DNA from: Haloplanus vescus
Lineage (GTDB): Archaea > Halobacteriota > Halobacteria > Halobacteriales > Haloferacaceae
Length of the DNA stretch: 64,000 nt
Direction: 5' to 3'
NCBI RefSeq assembly: GCF_900107665.1
Contig: NZ_FNQT01000004.1
Coordinates: forward strand, 124,001 to 188,000
Below, piece by piece: positions 52,513 through 61,183 of the stretch. The notes beneath the pieces were generated by a model that did no database searches, was not told the DNA's origin, and saw only the letters and a program-made list of their open reading frames with translations. The first letter of the stretch is position 1. Each line of letters begins with the position of its first letter. The translations under genes and the position numbers were made by a program.

Positions 52513-54574
52513 CCTCCTGAGAGGTAGTGCTAGTTGGTTCACCGCCGTCGGCACGCGTGCCGGCGGGTCGGCTATCTGGATTCGTCACGCTCGTCGTCGA
52601 TTCGGGCTCGAGCTCGGCCACGTCCGCAGCGCCGCCGTCGATGACGTGGGCCTCGTAGTCGCTCGCCCGAATTCGGAGTGGGAACCAGCCCTCCTGGTCG
52701 ATGCCGACCAGCGCTTCCGAGTAGCCGTCCTCGTCCTCTCCGGCCTTCGCGGAGGTAACCCAGTTCACCTGCCGTTCGCTGAGGTCGAACCACTTGGCGA
52801 TCTTCTCTTTCTCCTCGTTGACGCGGTGGAGGACGGTCAGCGAACAGAGGTTCGCGATGGTGCGTGCCTCCGGCGTCAGCGCGAATTCACCCCCCGTTTG
52901 CGTGATAAATTCGAGGCTCAGATCGAAGTGGCGGCTGTGTCGGACGGCCGTCTCCAGGAAGTCCAGCGAGACAGCGTCGTTCATCAGGTAGTGCGCCTCG
53001 TCGATACAGAAGACGACGCGCTTGTCGGTCTGCTTGACCCGCTCGTAGACACTGTTGAACAGCACCTGCATCATCAGGCTGGTCTCCGCCCGGCCACGGG
53101 TGCCCTCCTCCTGGTGGAGATCGAGGTAGATGACCTTCGAATCGAGGTCGAACTCTGAGGGGCGGGCCAGATTCTCGAGTTCGCCGCCTTCGCGGAACGA
53201 CGGCCGGAGATCCTTCAGCAGCGACTGGGCATCGGACTGGACGGCTTCCTGCTCCCCATCCGTGACGTAGCCGTACTCCTCGGGATCTTCGACCATCTCT
53301 TCGAGGACCGTGATGATGTCGTGGATGGTGGGCGAGTCCCGGGTGTGTGTCTCTGGATCGCGTGTGATCCCGCGCTTCTCGTAGGCTTCCTGGACGGCCC
53401 GCCGGAGCGTCTGGTTGCGCTCGCCGAGGGGATGGTCTGCGACGTGCTCGAAGAACGTCGCGAAGAAGGTCATCACCCAGTTGATCTGCTCGCCCCACGG
53501 GTCGATGTCGTCGACCTCCTGCAGGACGTGGTCGGGCGTCGGTTTGATTTCCAGCGGGTTCAGCCCCCGCCGGCCACCGACCGTGATCCGCTCGCCATCG
53601 AGCGCCTCGTTGACGCCGGCGAACCCCCGCATCGGGTCGAGCATAATGACGACCGTATCCTCGTCGAACATCGCCCGCCGCACGAGCCGGAGCTTCGTCG
53701 CGAAGGATTTGCCTGCGCCGAGCCGGCCGATAACCATCATACAGTAGCCGGTTTGCCGTTTGAATCGGTCGAGGATGAGTGGACTCGAATTCAGCGCGTA
53801 CGTCCCGTATTCGATACCGGGTTCCGCAAACGCACCGGAAACGAAGGGGAACATCGCGCCGACTGCCCCGCCGAGCATCGGCGTCTTGCTGTCGAGCGTC
53901 TCGTTGAACTGATCCAGGGCGATCGGGCTCGCTGAGGTAAACGTCTTCAGCTGTGACCACCGGGGCGTCACCGGCGTCAGATTCGCAGGCGCTTGTCGGG
54001 CTGTCGTCGACACCGACTCGGCGTCGATGTTCTCGCGATCGTTGCCCCTGACCGTGAGATACATCGAGACGTCGAACGCCTGCATCGTCGTGTTCCGAAG
54101 GACGTCGTACATCTCCTGGTGGTCCTCGAGGTCTTTCTCGACGCCCCGGGCGCTCGCACGATGCTTCTCGGTCAGGTACTCGTAGTCGGCTTCGAGGTCC
54201 TCGATCTTGTTCTCCAGCGAATCCAACGTCTCTCGCGTATCACGAGGATCGATGTGGATGCTGACATCTGTCTGTTGGGTCTCGGCGGCCGCGTACAGTT
54301 TTTCGAGGAAGCCATCCATCGGAGCATCGGGATACTCACCGACCCACAGACTCTGCGCCCACTGGGTGTCAGTCCGGAGGGCGCTGGGCGTTCGCTCGAT
54401 ACTCGACGGCGAGACGACGGTCTGATGGATCTCGGGGATGCCGTCGACTGCCTCACCGTCGGCCTCGTAGTCCACGGTAAACTGTGATTCAGCATCTTCC
54501 CCCTCTTCGTCGGGGGCCTCGTCGTCGGTTTCCGAACTATCCGAGCTGGTGAACGGAAGCAGGTTTCCAATCAT
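52505..54574 (-). CDS. virB4: VirB4-like conjugation ATPase
   Basis: 689 residues. Walker A VIGRLGAGKSFATKL (near 285), VIMLDPMRGFAGVNEALDGE, Walker B RVVFCIDEAHYL (near 523) and FITQTGGEFALTP are typical of VirB4, the conserved motor of type IV secretion systems. The N-terminal 250 residues include a coiled coil (LDSLENKIEDLEADYEYLTE). It overlaps genes on both sides. The most reliable marker that this operon is a conjugation apparatus. Confidence 0.93.
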   Translation of the reverse strand: MIGNLLPFTSSDSSETDDEAPDEEGEDAESQFTVDYEADGEAVDGIPEIHQTVVSPSSIERTPSALRTDTQWAQSLWVGEYPDAPMDGFLEKLYAAAETQQTDVSIHIDPRDTRETLDSLENKIEDLEADYEYLTEKHRASARGVEKDLEDHQEMYDVLRNTTMQAFDVSMYLTVRGNDRENIDAESVSTTARQAPANLTPVTPRWSQLKTFTSASPIALDQFNETLDSKTPMLGGAVGAMFPFVSGAFAEPGIEYGTYALNSSPLILDRFKRQTGYCMMVIGRLGAGKSFATKLRLVRRAMFDEDTVVIMLDPMRGFAGVNEALDGERITVGGRRGLNPLEIKPTPDHVLQEVDDIDPWGEQINWVMTFFATFFEHVADHPLGERNQTLRRAVQEAYEKRGITRDPETHTRDSPTIHDIITVLEEMVEDPEEYGYVTDGEQEAVQSDAQSLLKDLRPSFREGGELENLARPSEFDLDSKVIYLDLHQEEGTRGRAETSLMMQVLFNSVYERVKQTDKRVVFCIDEAHYLMNDAVSLDFLETAVRHSRHFDLSLEFITQTGGEFALTPEARTIANLCSLTVLHRVNEEKEKIAKWFDLSERQVNWVTSAKAGEDEDGYSEALVGIDQEGWFPLRIRASDYEAHVIDGGAADVAELEPESTTSVTNPDSRPAGTRADGGEPTSTTSQEDD

Positions 54575-55584
54575 GACTTGTTGATGACGGGGGACGTTCG
54601 AAGCACCTGTTCGGGGTCGCCGTACTCGATTTCCGTGCCGGTCCAGTATTCCGCGATGAGGCGGGTGAGTTCGGCCGCATCAACGGGGCGCGTGTCACAC
54701 CCCTCGATGCCGCGGAGGCCGCGCTCGACCCGCCGGCGCCGCTCGTCCAGTTCCTCGAGCATCGCGGCTCGCTCTTCCTCCTCCGGCGGCGCCGTGACAA
54801 TCTGGATGAGGATGCCCAGTACGGGGATCCCAGCGAGCTTTTCGAGGAGGCTGGCCCGTTCGTATCGGACCTCCTCAGGTCGTACCGGAATCAGGACGTA
54901 GTGGTCGCGAATGGTCATCTGACGCTGCGCCAGCTCCCGGTCGTACCAGTCGACGTAGTGCTCGATGAGCGCCTGGAGTTTCTCGTTCGATTTGACGTCC
55001 GGGTCGCTCAACCGGTCTTCGTACCGCCCGACGTACTCGTCGGCGGGGAACGCCTGCGTCGTCGAGTAAATCTGGATCGGGAACTCGACGGTCGTATTGA
55101 CGAAGTCCTGGAAGGCCTCCGCCTTCTGGGCCCACTCCTCGTCGGTCGCGAGCGCCATCGTCGGTGGCGACACCTGAACGGCTCCGACAAGGGCCCGATC
55201 CGTCCGCTCGATGGCGTTGTGTCGCGGGTAGACGCGCTCGACGTGAGTGTACTCCTTCGCCTCCTCGTGGGCGATCTCCGTCTCGCTGCGGTGGAAGTTC
55301 ACGAACAGACCGAGCCAGTCGAGACTGTTGGTGTAGCCGGGCGTGAGGTAGACGAACAGCCCACCGAAGGCGATCGCAATCGCTGCGAGGGGGATCGTGA
55401 GGGCGGACACCGGAATGCCACGAACGGTGAGTGACGGTGGGATAACGACCTGCGTCACCAGGACTACCAGTACACCGGGAAGACCGGCGACGGCGAGGTC
55501 CGTCAGCGAGTACTTCCCGAGGAACTGGGTGTCGGTACCGAGCGACTTCGGAATTCGTTTCGCGGGGTCAGTTGCGGAGCTCAT
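54571..55584 (-). CDS. VirB3/PrgI-like membrane protein
   Basis: 337 residues. Two closely spaced membrane segments near the N-terminus (LAVAGLPGVLVVLVTQVVI and IPLAAIAIAFGGLFVYL, about 30-80) precede a soluble domain of 250 residues. This is the layout of PrgI/VirB3 proteins that anchor VirB4, but with a longer cytoplasmic part. It overlaps virB4 by 4 bp (ATGA). Archaeal type IV systems often carry such a protein directly before VirB4. Confidence 0.75.
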   Translation of the reverse strand: MSSATDPAKRIPKSLGTDTQFLGKYSLTDLAVAGLPGVLVVLVTQVVIPPSLTVRGIPVSALTIPLAAIAIAFGGLFVYLTPGYTNSLDWLGLFVNFHRSETEIAHEEAKEYTHVERVYPRHNAIERTDRALVGAVQVSPPTMALATDEEWAQKAEAFQDFVNTTVEFPIQIYSTTQAFPADEYVGRYEDRLSDPDVKSNEKLQALIEHYVDWYDRELAQRQMTIRDHYVLIPVRPEEVRYERASLLEKLAGIPVLGILIQIVTAPPEEEERAAMLEELDERRRRVERGLRGIEGCDTRPVDAAELTRLIAEYWTGTEIEYGDPEQVLRTSPVINKS

Positions 55585-55590
55585 GGGTTG

Positions 55591-56964
55591 TTAGTGGATA
55601 TAGCGTGGCGGGTCATCTGCTGAATCTGGATTCCGGTTCCGAGTCTGGGGGTCCCGGAACGCATCGTCTCGATCGAATTCCTCGCCTCCGTCGTTCCCAC
55701 TACTATCCTCGCTGGTGGTGGAGCCGGCCGTAGAATCATCATTTCCGCCGCCGAGGTTTCCGCCTCCGCTGTTTCCTCCCCCTCCACCGCTGCCGTCGGT
55801 GATCGCTTCACGGAGGCGAGAGCCAGTCGTATTGAGTCGTTGGCCGGTAGAGTGGGCTCTCGAATCACCAGAGTTCAAGACGTATTGGCCACCGCTCTTG
55901 ACTGCGGGCTCATCGCGCACTCCTCGAACGAAGTTTCTCCCACCCTGTTTGGCCGATTGGACTTGTTCACGTCCTCTAGACAACCGACTACGGGCCTTCT
56001 CAGCAGACATATGTCTGGCCGCCCTGTCGGCGATGAAGAACAACGCCCCGGCCTGCCAGAACAGAACAAATGGAGAGGCAACGGCGAGAAGCGGGATAAC
56101 GAGTGCCGTCAACCAAGCCCCGAACTCACCAGCTGAAGGGCCGAAACTCGTTCCCAAGATGTCCCCGAGACGGAACAGGAGAGCAACTGGGACCGTCATA
56201 AACAGGAAAGGGACGTAGAACCCGGCCAACTTCTTCATGAATTTCGAGACTAGGGCGAACGGCCCGACGCCAGGGATCCAGAATACAATGAGGAGTGGCA
56301 TCAGGAACACGAATAGGTAGAGCGCCAGCTGTCTCGCGAGATAAATCAGACCGATCAACACGAATAAGAGCAAATTCGTTGAGAGAGCAACAACTGTGCC
56401 GAGCACGCCCATTCCAGTGAACGACAGCGTCTGGAATAGCGAGATCTCTGACACCGAGGGGACGAGGAACCCAGCTAATGCATCCATAAATCGCAACGAG
56501 AGCGCTGAGATCCACCACCACGATAAGATACCGAGCAATCCAGCGAAGGCGCGTTTCTTGAGCTTCGAGCGATGGTATCCGTTGAACAAGTGGCTCGTCG
56601 ATTCAAGGAAAATGACGATCCCAAGCGAGAGACCGTACAGCGATAGCGAAAGCGGGATGATCATCTCCCAGTAGTAGTCGTAAATTCCAGGCCACGCTGC
56701 GTTCGTCGGCTGATTGAACACCGAATCTGGATGGGGAGTACCCACCACTGTCCGCAAGACTGCATCACCGTGATTTTCGATGACGGTCTCTATGGGGCTG
56801 AAAAGTATCTCAAGGAGTTCTTGGATAGCGTTGATGATAATGTCTCCAAGGGCACCGCCATCGCTGCCCCCGTCACTTTGAGCTAAAACCGGAGCAGTGC
56901 CCGTACTCAGTAGCCCGAAGAAGACGACGATAGAGCGAATTAGGAATCGAACGGGACTACGCAT
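55591..56964 (-). CDS. VirB6/TrbL-like polytopic membrane protein
   Basis: 457 residues from MRSPVRFLIRSIVV. It has a signal-like N-terminus, at least six hydrophobic segments (for example LLLFVLIGLIYLARQLALYL and LYLFVFLMPLLIVFWI) and a glycine-, serine- and asparagine-rich hydrophilic tail. This topology fits VirB6/TrbL, the inner-membrane channel of type IV secretion. The start overlaps the upstream lipoprotein stop by 8 bp and has GGTGGAG before it. Confidence 0.8.
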   Translation of the reverse strand: MRSPVRFLIRSIVVFFGLLSTGTAPVLAQSDGGSDGGALGDIIINAIQELLEILFSPIETVIENHGDAVLRTVVGTPHPDSVFNQPTNAAWPGIYDYYWEMIIPLSLSLYGLSLGIVIFLESTSHLFNGYHRSKLKKRAFAGLLGILSWWWISALSLRFMDALAGFLVPSVSEISLFQTLSFTGMGVLGTVVALSTNLLLFVLIGLIYLARQLALYLFVFLMPLLIVFWIPGVGPFALVSKFMKKLAGFYVPFLFMTVPVALLFRLGDILGTSFGPSAGEFGAWLTALVIPLLAVASPFVLFWQAGALFFIADRAARHMSAEKARSRLSRGREQVQSAKQGGRNFVRGVRDEPAVKSGGQYVLNSGDSRAHSTGQRLNTTGSRLREAITDGSGGGGGNSGGGNLGGGNDDSTAGSTTSEDSSGNDGGEEFDRDDAFRDPQTRNRNPDSADDPPRYIH

Positions 56965-57859
56965 TTTCTCCACCCCCGTCCAGTAGTTCAATCTGGACAT
57001 CTTTACACGGGTGTTGGATCGCGCCTTGGTCGTCGATATGGTATCCACCGGACAGCTCTGCCCGAATCGGTTGCTCAATATCTCCGTGTGGGGTCTGAAC
57101 AACGACGGTTAATTCTGCAGTATCACTCTCACATGAGACATCGTCGTTGTCATCGATGACGAGAACACCCCGTTGTTTCAGGAATTCCCGTTCAGTACCG
57201 GGGCTGAGGAATTCTTCGCTCGCCTCCGGACGCTCGAACGTTGTATCGGCAACGCCGTCTCCTTCGATGACCTCAGGTGCGTTCCGATACGGCGCATTCC
57301 GGAAGCCAATATTATACACCCAGGAGGGACCAGTACCGATGTTCTCGACCGTCACAAAGAGCCGACCACTACTGTAGCCATCATCTTCATCGAACTCCGG
57401 TTCGACATCGGCTATCTGGATATCGGGCCGGATCTCCAGCGACATCGACTCAGATGTCTCGCCCGAAACGGCGACTAACTCGTACTCGCCGACAGAGTAC
57501 GTCCCACCAGTTTTGAAGACGATCTGTATTTCGACTCTTGTAGCTCCCTGTGTAACGGTTGACTGTTCGAACGTAGTACCATCTGGACCAATCAGATTGA
57601 GTTGGTCGACGTCGTGATCATCAGCCAGCGTCACCACGAGGTTGGGTCCCGCGAAGCTGATTTCCTCAAATACCGAATCTGTAGACGGCGACGTTGAGGA
57701 CGAACCTGTTGGGGATTCAGTCTGGTTGCCGGGACCATCGGTTCCGGAACACCCTGCTACTCCTGCAAGCAGGGCTGTTCCAGACGAAGCCAAAAGACGG
57801 CGTCGACTAATCCACCGTTCCGAATTCCGGTCATGGGATTCTGAATGTTCTCTGATCAT
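56957..57859 (-). CDS. Tat-exported lipoprotein of the transfer operon
   Basis: 300 residues from MIREHSESHD. Twin-arginine signal ISRRRLLASSGTALLAGVAG followed by Cys is a classic haloarchaeal Tat lipobox. Beta-sandwich domains follow (DIQIADVEPEFDEDDGYSSG, RLFVTVENIGTGPSWVYNIG). GGAGGTC lies 8 nt upstream; the ATG overlaps the preceding stop (TAATG). Probably a cell-surface part of the secretion apparatus, by position. Confidence 0.82.
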   Translation of the reverse strand: MIREHSESHDRNSERWISRRRLLASSGTALLAGVAGCSGTDGPGNQTESPTGSSSTSPSTDSVFEEISFAGPNLVVTLADDHDVDQLNLIGPDGTTFEQSTVTQGATRVEIQIVFKTGGTYSVGEYELVAVSGETSESMSLEIRPDIQIADVEPEFDEDDGYSSGRLFVTVENIGTGPSWVYNIGFRNAPYRNAPEVIEGDGVADTTFERPEASEEFLSPGTEREFLKQRGVLVIDDNDDVSCESDTAELTVVVQTPHGDIEQPIRAELSGGYHIDDQGAIQHPCKDVQIELLDGGGENA

Positions 57860-59550
57860 TATAGTGACCTCCACGGGGGCCAGATACGCCACCCTGTAAT
57901 CCGATCGATGAAGAACACTGCAAGGAGGAACAGCGAGACGGGAACGCCGATCCGGAACAGCGTCGACACCAGCTGGAGCACTGAGCCTTGCAGCAGGACG
58001 GTATCCGAGTCGCCGGTATAGCCGGGAGGATTGAGCCACCAGTGGCCGGGTTCGTATCGGGCCGACACACCGCCAGGGGAACGTTCAATCGTCATCGTAA
58101 CGGTTCCGTTCCCGGTCGTGTTCACCCGCTGCCCGTTGACGACAACGTAGCCGTCCCGTTCGGCGGTGTTGATTGGTGCGTCGGTATTCGCGTTCAGGAG
58201 CGTAACCCGGACGGTGACGGTGTCTTCGGTCTGGTTCACCACCCCAAGGGTGAGGTTGCTCTCGTAGATCTGGATTCGAGCGAACTCATCGGCGGGCCGC
58301 TCTGCCTCGACACCTTTGACGAGTCCCCACGCACGGACGGTTTCAGGCTGCTCGTCGGTCGTGGCCCGCGTCGCGATGCCGTAGCTGGCCGTGTACGGCT
58401 CCGTGAGAACGTCCAAGTGGACGTTCGATGGGAGCGTCGGAGGCGACGTCGACGTGCCGTACACATCCAGTATTGTCACGTTCCGGCGGGGCGACGGCGT
58501 CGGCCCCGTCTCGATGGGGTACGCGTTCACCTGGAGTGGATGGAGCGGTGAGTGGGCGGTCCGCTGTCCGTCGTCCGAGCTGTAGACCAGCGTATCCCAG
58601 TCCTTGTCTCGGGCTGAGTAGAACCGCCAGACACCTCGGACGTCACCGTTGGGCAACTGGTAGCCGAGCCACGGCTGGTTCTTGTAAACGACGAGGCCGA
58701 GATCACCGTTCGGATACTCCGCGATGAACCCTGATACCGCGAGGTCGTACTTCGTGACCTCGATGGAATCGGTCACCGTGACGGTCTCGGTCGGGTATGA
58801 AACGGAACTCTCCCAGTTGGTACAATCGCCTTCGTCGTTGTGGGCGGTACAAACTTCGACCTCCTTCCGAAGCCGGACCGAGATGTTCGCCTGGAGCGTG
58901 AGCTGATGGTCTTCGCCGGCGTATCCATCCAAGGAGTACGACAGTGCCGGCGTGTGGGAACCACCAGCTGTCGTCTCTTCGTCGCCGTCGACGAGGAGTC
59001 TCGTCTCCTCAACCTGGTGGCTCTCCAGACTCCAGTAGACGCGTCGATCGCCGGAGGTGTCGTCAGGCGGCACTGCCACCCGGTAATCGACGGTCCCGCG
59101 GAGCGTCCCGTCTGGAGCGACGTAAAGCGGCTGTCTGGACGACGAGAGGCGCGCTCGGGTGGACGGCTGAACGGCGAACACCTCAGTATAGGCTTCCTTG
59201 ATGAACTGGTCGCTGGTGAGGTCCGCATCTGGTGGATGGATCGACACGGAGCTGTTGGTCGCCGGGAACTCTTGGTGGTCGCCCCGGTTCCATCGCTCGA
59301 CTGCCCGCGGGGGCGAATCGAACGGGACATCGGTCCCCTCGCCAAGCTGCTCGACTGCCGATCCGTTACTCAGATTCGCACCGTCGGTCGCACCGTCTTG
59401 ATCCCCCGACCACAGTTTGTGAAAGGTCTCCTCCGGGACGCCGTGGTCAGTACTATTCGGGGGATGGGCGCCCACCGGAACGGCGGCTGTCGATGCGACG
59501 AGGACGGCGGACATGACGAGTGCGAATCCTGTTGCGTAGTTAGAACCCAC
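57859..59550 (-). CDS. large secreted surface protein with C-terminal anchor
   Basis: 563 residues. A Sec signal peptide (LVMSAVLVASTAAVPVGAHP) is followed by a long extracellular beta-rich region with several N-glycosylation sequons (NSS, NIS, NLT, NTT) and a C-terminal membrane helix (GVPVSLFLLAVFFIDRITGW). It lies between the pilin-like and lipoprotein genes and overlaps the pilin gene by 11 bp, so it may be an adhesin or outer channel component for mating contact, which is inference. Confidence 0.8.
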   Translation of the reverse strand: MGSNYATGFALVMSAVLVASTAAVPVGAHPPNSTDHGVPEETFHKLWSGDQDGATDGANLSNGSAVEQLGEGTDVPFDSPPRAVERWNRGDHQEFPATNSSVSIHPPDADLTSDQFIKEAYTEVFAVQPSTRARLSSSRQPLYVAPDGTLRGTVDYRVAVPPDDTSGDRRVYWSLESHQVEETRLLVDGDEETTAGGSHTPALSYSLDGYAGEDHQLTLQANISVRLRKEVEVCTAHNDEGDCTNWESSVSYPTETVTVTDSIEVTKYDLAVSGFIAEYPNGDLGLVVYKNQPWLGYQLPNGDVRGVWRFYSARDKDWDTLVYSSDDGQRTAHSPLHPLQVNAYPIETGPTPSPRRNVTILDVYGTSTSPPTLPSNVHLDVLTEPYTASYGIATRATTDEQPETVRAWGLVKGVEAERPADEFARIQIYESNLTLGVVNQTEDTVTVRVTLLNANTDAPINTAERDGYVVVNGQRVNTTGNGTVTMTIERSPGGVSARYEPGHWWLNPPGYTGDSDTVLLQGSVLQLVSTLFRIGVPVSLFLLAVFFIDRITGWRIWPPWRSL

Positions 59551-59962
59551 AACTCGTGCCGCCGACCACGATGTTGTTCAGGATGAACTGGACGATCTCC
59601 GTCCCGAGGGGGGCGACGATCACGCCCCAGAGCAGGCCCTGATTCCGGACAGATTTCATCTCCTTCTTCCAGTCCGAGCGACGGGTGAACGGGATCGCCA
59701 CCGTCGCGCCGAGCGCGAGGACGCCGCCGATGAGCGGCCCACCGAACTGGATGATGGTGAAGATGTTCTGGATGGTGTCGGCCATATTCGAGTCGCAGAA
59801 TGCGCTCCCCGGATCCGACTGTGCGGCCGCCGTCCCCACGAACAGGATCAGCGGGAGGAGCGCAAGCAGAATCGGGCCGATGGACCTGTGGATGATCCGA
59901 ATGACGGACGTCGATTCCTCAGTACTGGCCGGCGTCTCGCCGGAGGGGACCTTAGCACACAT
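59540..59962 (-). CDS. VirB2-like pilin subunit
   Basis: 140 residues. A cleavable signal (IGPILLALLPLILFVGTAAA, then Q) is followed by a short hydrophilic loop with a Cys, a first membrane segment (FGGPLIGGVLALGATVAIPF), a basic loop (TRRSDWKKEMKSVRNQ) and a second (LLWGVIVAPLGTEIVQFIL). Size, signal and two-helix hairpin match VirB2/TrbC pilins. It is the first gene of the leftward transfer operon, so its upstream region should hold the operon promoter. Confidence 0.78.
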   Translation of the reverse strand: MCAKVPSGETPASTEESTSVIRIIHRSIGPILLALLPLILFVGTAAAQSDPGSAFCDSNMADTIQNIFTIIQFGGPLIGGVLALGATVAIPFTRRSDWKKEMKSVRNQGLLWGVIVAPLGTEIVQFILNNIVVGGTSCGF

Positions 59963-60002
59963 CGTTTGTGGAAACGGATAGCACGACCAAAAGAGGTCAG
60001 AA

Positions 60003-60058
60003 AATTTGGATGAATTTGGAGATCTTCAAAGTTCTCCAAGTTCTCTAGAGAAGTTCTC
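60003..60058. promoter_or_regulatory. repeat-rich control region between transfer operon and regulator
   Basis: Three direct copies of AAGTTCTC at 60029-60036, 60038-60045 and 60051-60058, and two of AATTTGGA at 60003-60010 and 60013-60020. They lie between the divergent starts at 59962 and 60102, a likely operator array for the small regulator at 60102. Confidence 0.65.
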
Positions 60059-60101
60059 ATTCTACCGGGATATATGCGACCGCATAGCTTGGGTGGAACT
60101 A

Positions 60102-60305
60102 ATGTCAGACGCGGACACAGCAACCAGCGCCAGCAACTCCGGCTCGGATGTTAGCGACGATGTGGCCCGAATCAATATGCGAATCCCGCAGGACAAATAC
60201 GAGTGGTTGCAGGAAGAACTCGATTCATTCACGAGTGATACAGCCCGATTCCAGTACCTCATCCAGTTCTATTCCGACCACAAAGAAGACGACACCGACT
60301 GCTGA
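60102..60305 (+). CDS. small ribbon-helix-helix-like regulator
   Basis: 67 residues from MSDADTATSAS. A disordered N-terminus precedes VARINMRIPQDKYEWLQEEL and a second helix, consistent with a beta-strand/helix/helix (CopG/Arc-like) DNA-binding fold. GGTGG lies upstream, and a TATA-like GATATATG lies near 60069. Divergent from the transfer operon with direct repeats between, so it probably controls transfer genes, as small RHH proteins do in bacterial plasmids. Confidence 0.72.
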   Translation: MSDADTATSASNSGSDVSDDVARINMRIPQDKYEWLQEELDSFTSDTARFQYLIQFYSDHKEDDTDC

Positions 60306-60326
60306 TTTACGACCCACAGGGGCGAC

Positions 60327-60611
60327 TTAGACCTGCAGCGGAGCAACGATGAGAAGCGGGCACCCCTCGCCCTCGAAATAGTACTGCTTTACCGTCGTCG
60401 CGTCCTCGAACTCGTCCGCATTCTCGGGAAGGGTGATCGTGCGGGCGCTGCTGTGTTCGTGGATCGAGTAAATGCCGAGTTCGGAGAGGTCCTCGCACTC
60501 GGCGGGATCCAGTTCTCTACTGACCGCCTCCAACCACGCTTCAATTGACACGGAGGACCGCTCGTCCGTATCAGGTTCACGGGGGGTACTGCGGGGACTG
60601 GCTTGTGCCAT
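60327..60611 (-). CDS. small hypothetical protein
   Basis: 94 residues from MAQASPRSTP. SIEAWLEAVSRELDPAECED, IYSIHEHSSARTITLPENAD and VKQYYFEGEGCPLLIVAPLQ suggest a small beta-rich domain, loosely HalOD1-like in size. Converges with the RHH-like gene. Function unknown. Confidence 0.62.
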   Translation of the reverse strand: MAQASPRSTPREPDTDERSSVSIEAWLEAVSRELDPAECEDLSELGIYSIHEHSSARTITLPENADEFEDATTVKQYYFEGEGCPLLIVAPLQV

Positions 60612-60734
60612 GATACATTTACACATACTTGCGTCTTATCTACTAAATACTGACGGCCAACGAATTTCTTAAAATCTGACTATGTAACTAATGAAGTGTT
60701 TGTCTGACGCAGACCGAATACACGTTAAGAAACG

Positions 60735-61109
60735 CTATTCTGAGGCGTTGAGACACGCTTGGATATCAGAACCACTCGGAAAAGTCAAAATCACGAGGGG
60801 AACGACGACAAGCGACCACCCGACTGGATCCAGCTGTGGAACTGGATTCGACGAGAGATAGGCTACGATGCCAAATACGACAATGGGGGTATAGACGAGG
60901 GTCGGTGCGATCGAACCGAGTCGGATAGCGACCGTCGGAGCAGACGGGGCGTAAACGGCGTCGACGTATGGGCCACGTCGATTGACACCGAACGAGACTG
61001 ATTCCGCATAGAGCCTGTGGACGGCGTAGTGTGCGGACTCGTGGAGGATCCACGCGACACCACACGCGAGTAGGTAGACGCCGAATATCAGAACCGTCTC
61101 ATGGAACAT
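60735..61109 (-). CDS. small membrane protein with HExxH motif
   Basis: 124 residues with three or four membrane helices. The first helix ends in WILHESAHYAVHRLY, containing HESAH, an HExxH zinc-binding motif within the membrane as in site-2 (M50) protease relatives. The protein is much shorter than known S2P enzymes and I see no second NPDG-type motif, so activity is uncertain. It follows xseB in the same direction after inverted-repeat copy 8. Confidence 0.68.
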   Translation of the reverse strand: MFHETVLIFGVYLLACGVAWILHESAHYAVHRLYAESVSFGVNRRGPYVDAVYAPSAPTVAIRLGSIAPTLVYTPIVVFGIVAYLSSNPVPQLDPVGWSLVVVPLVILTFPSGSDIQACLNASE

Positions 61110-61183
61110 TGGAATTCTCGCCGAACGGTTCGAGATGGGAGGACATCGCAGTTAAGCCTGAAGGGTAGCCGTGGTCAGCGACC

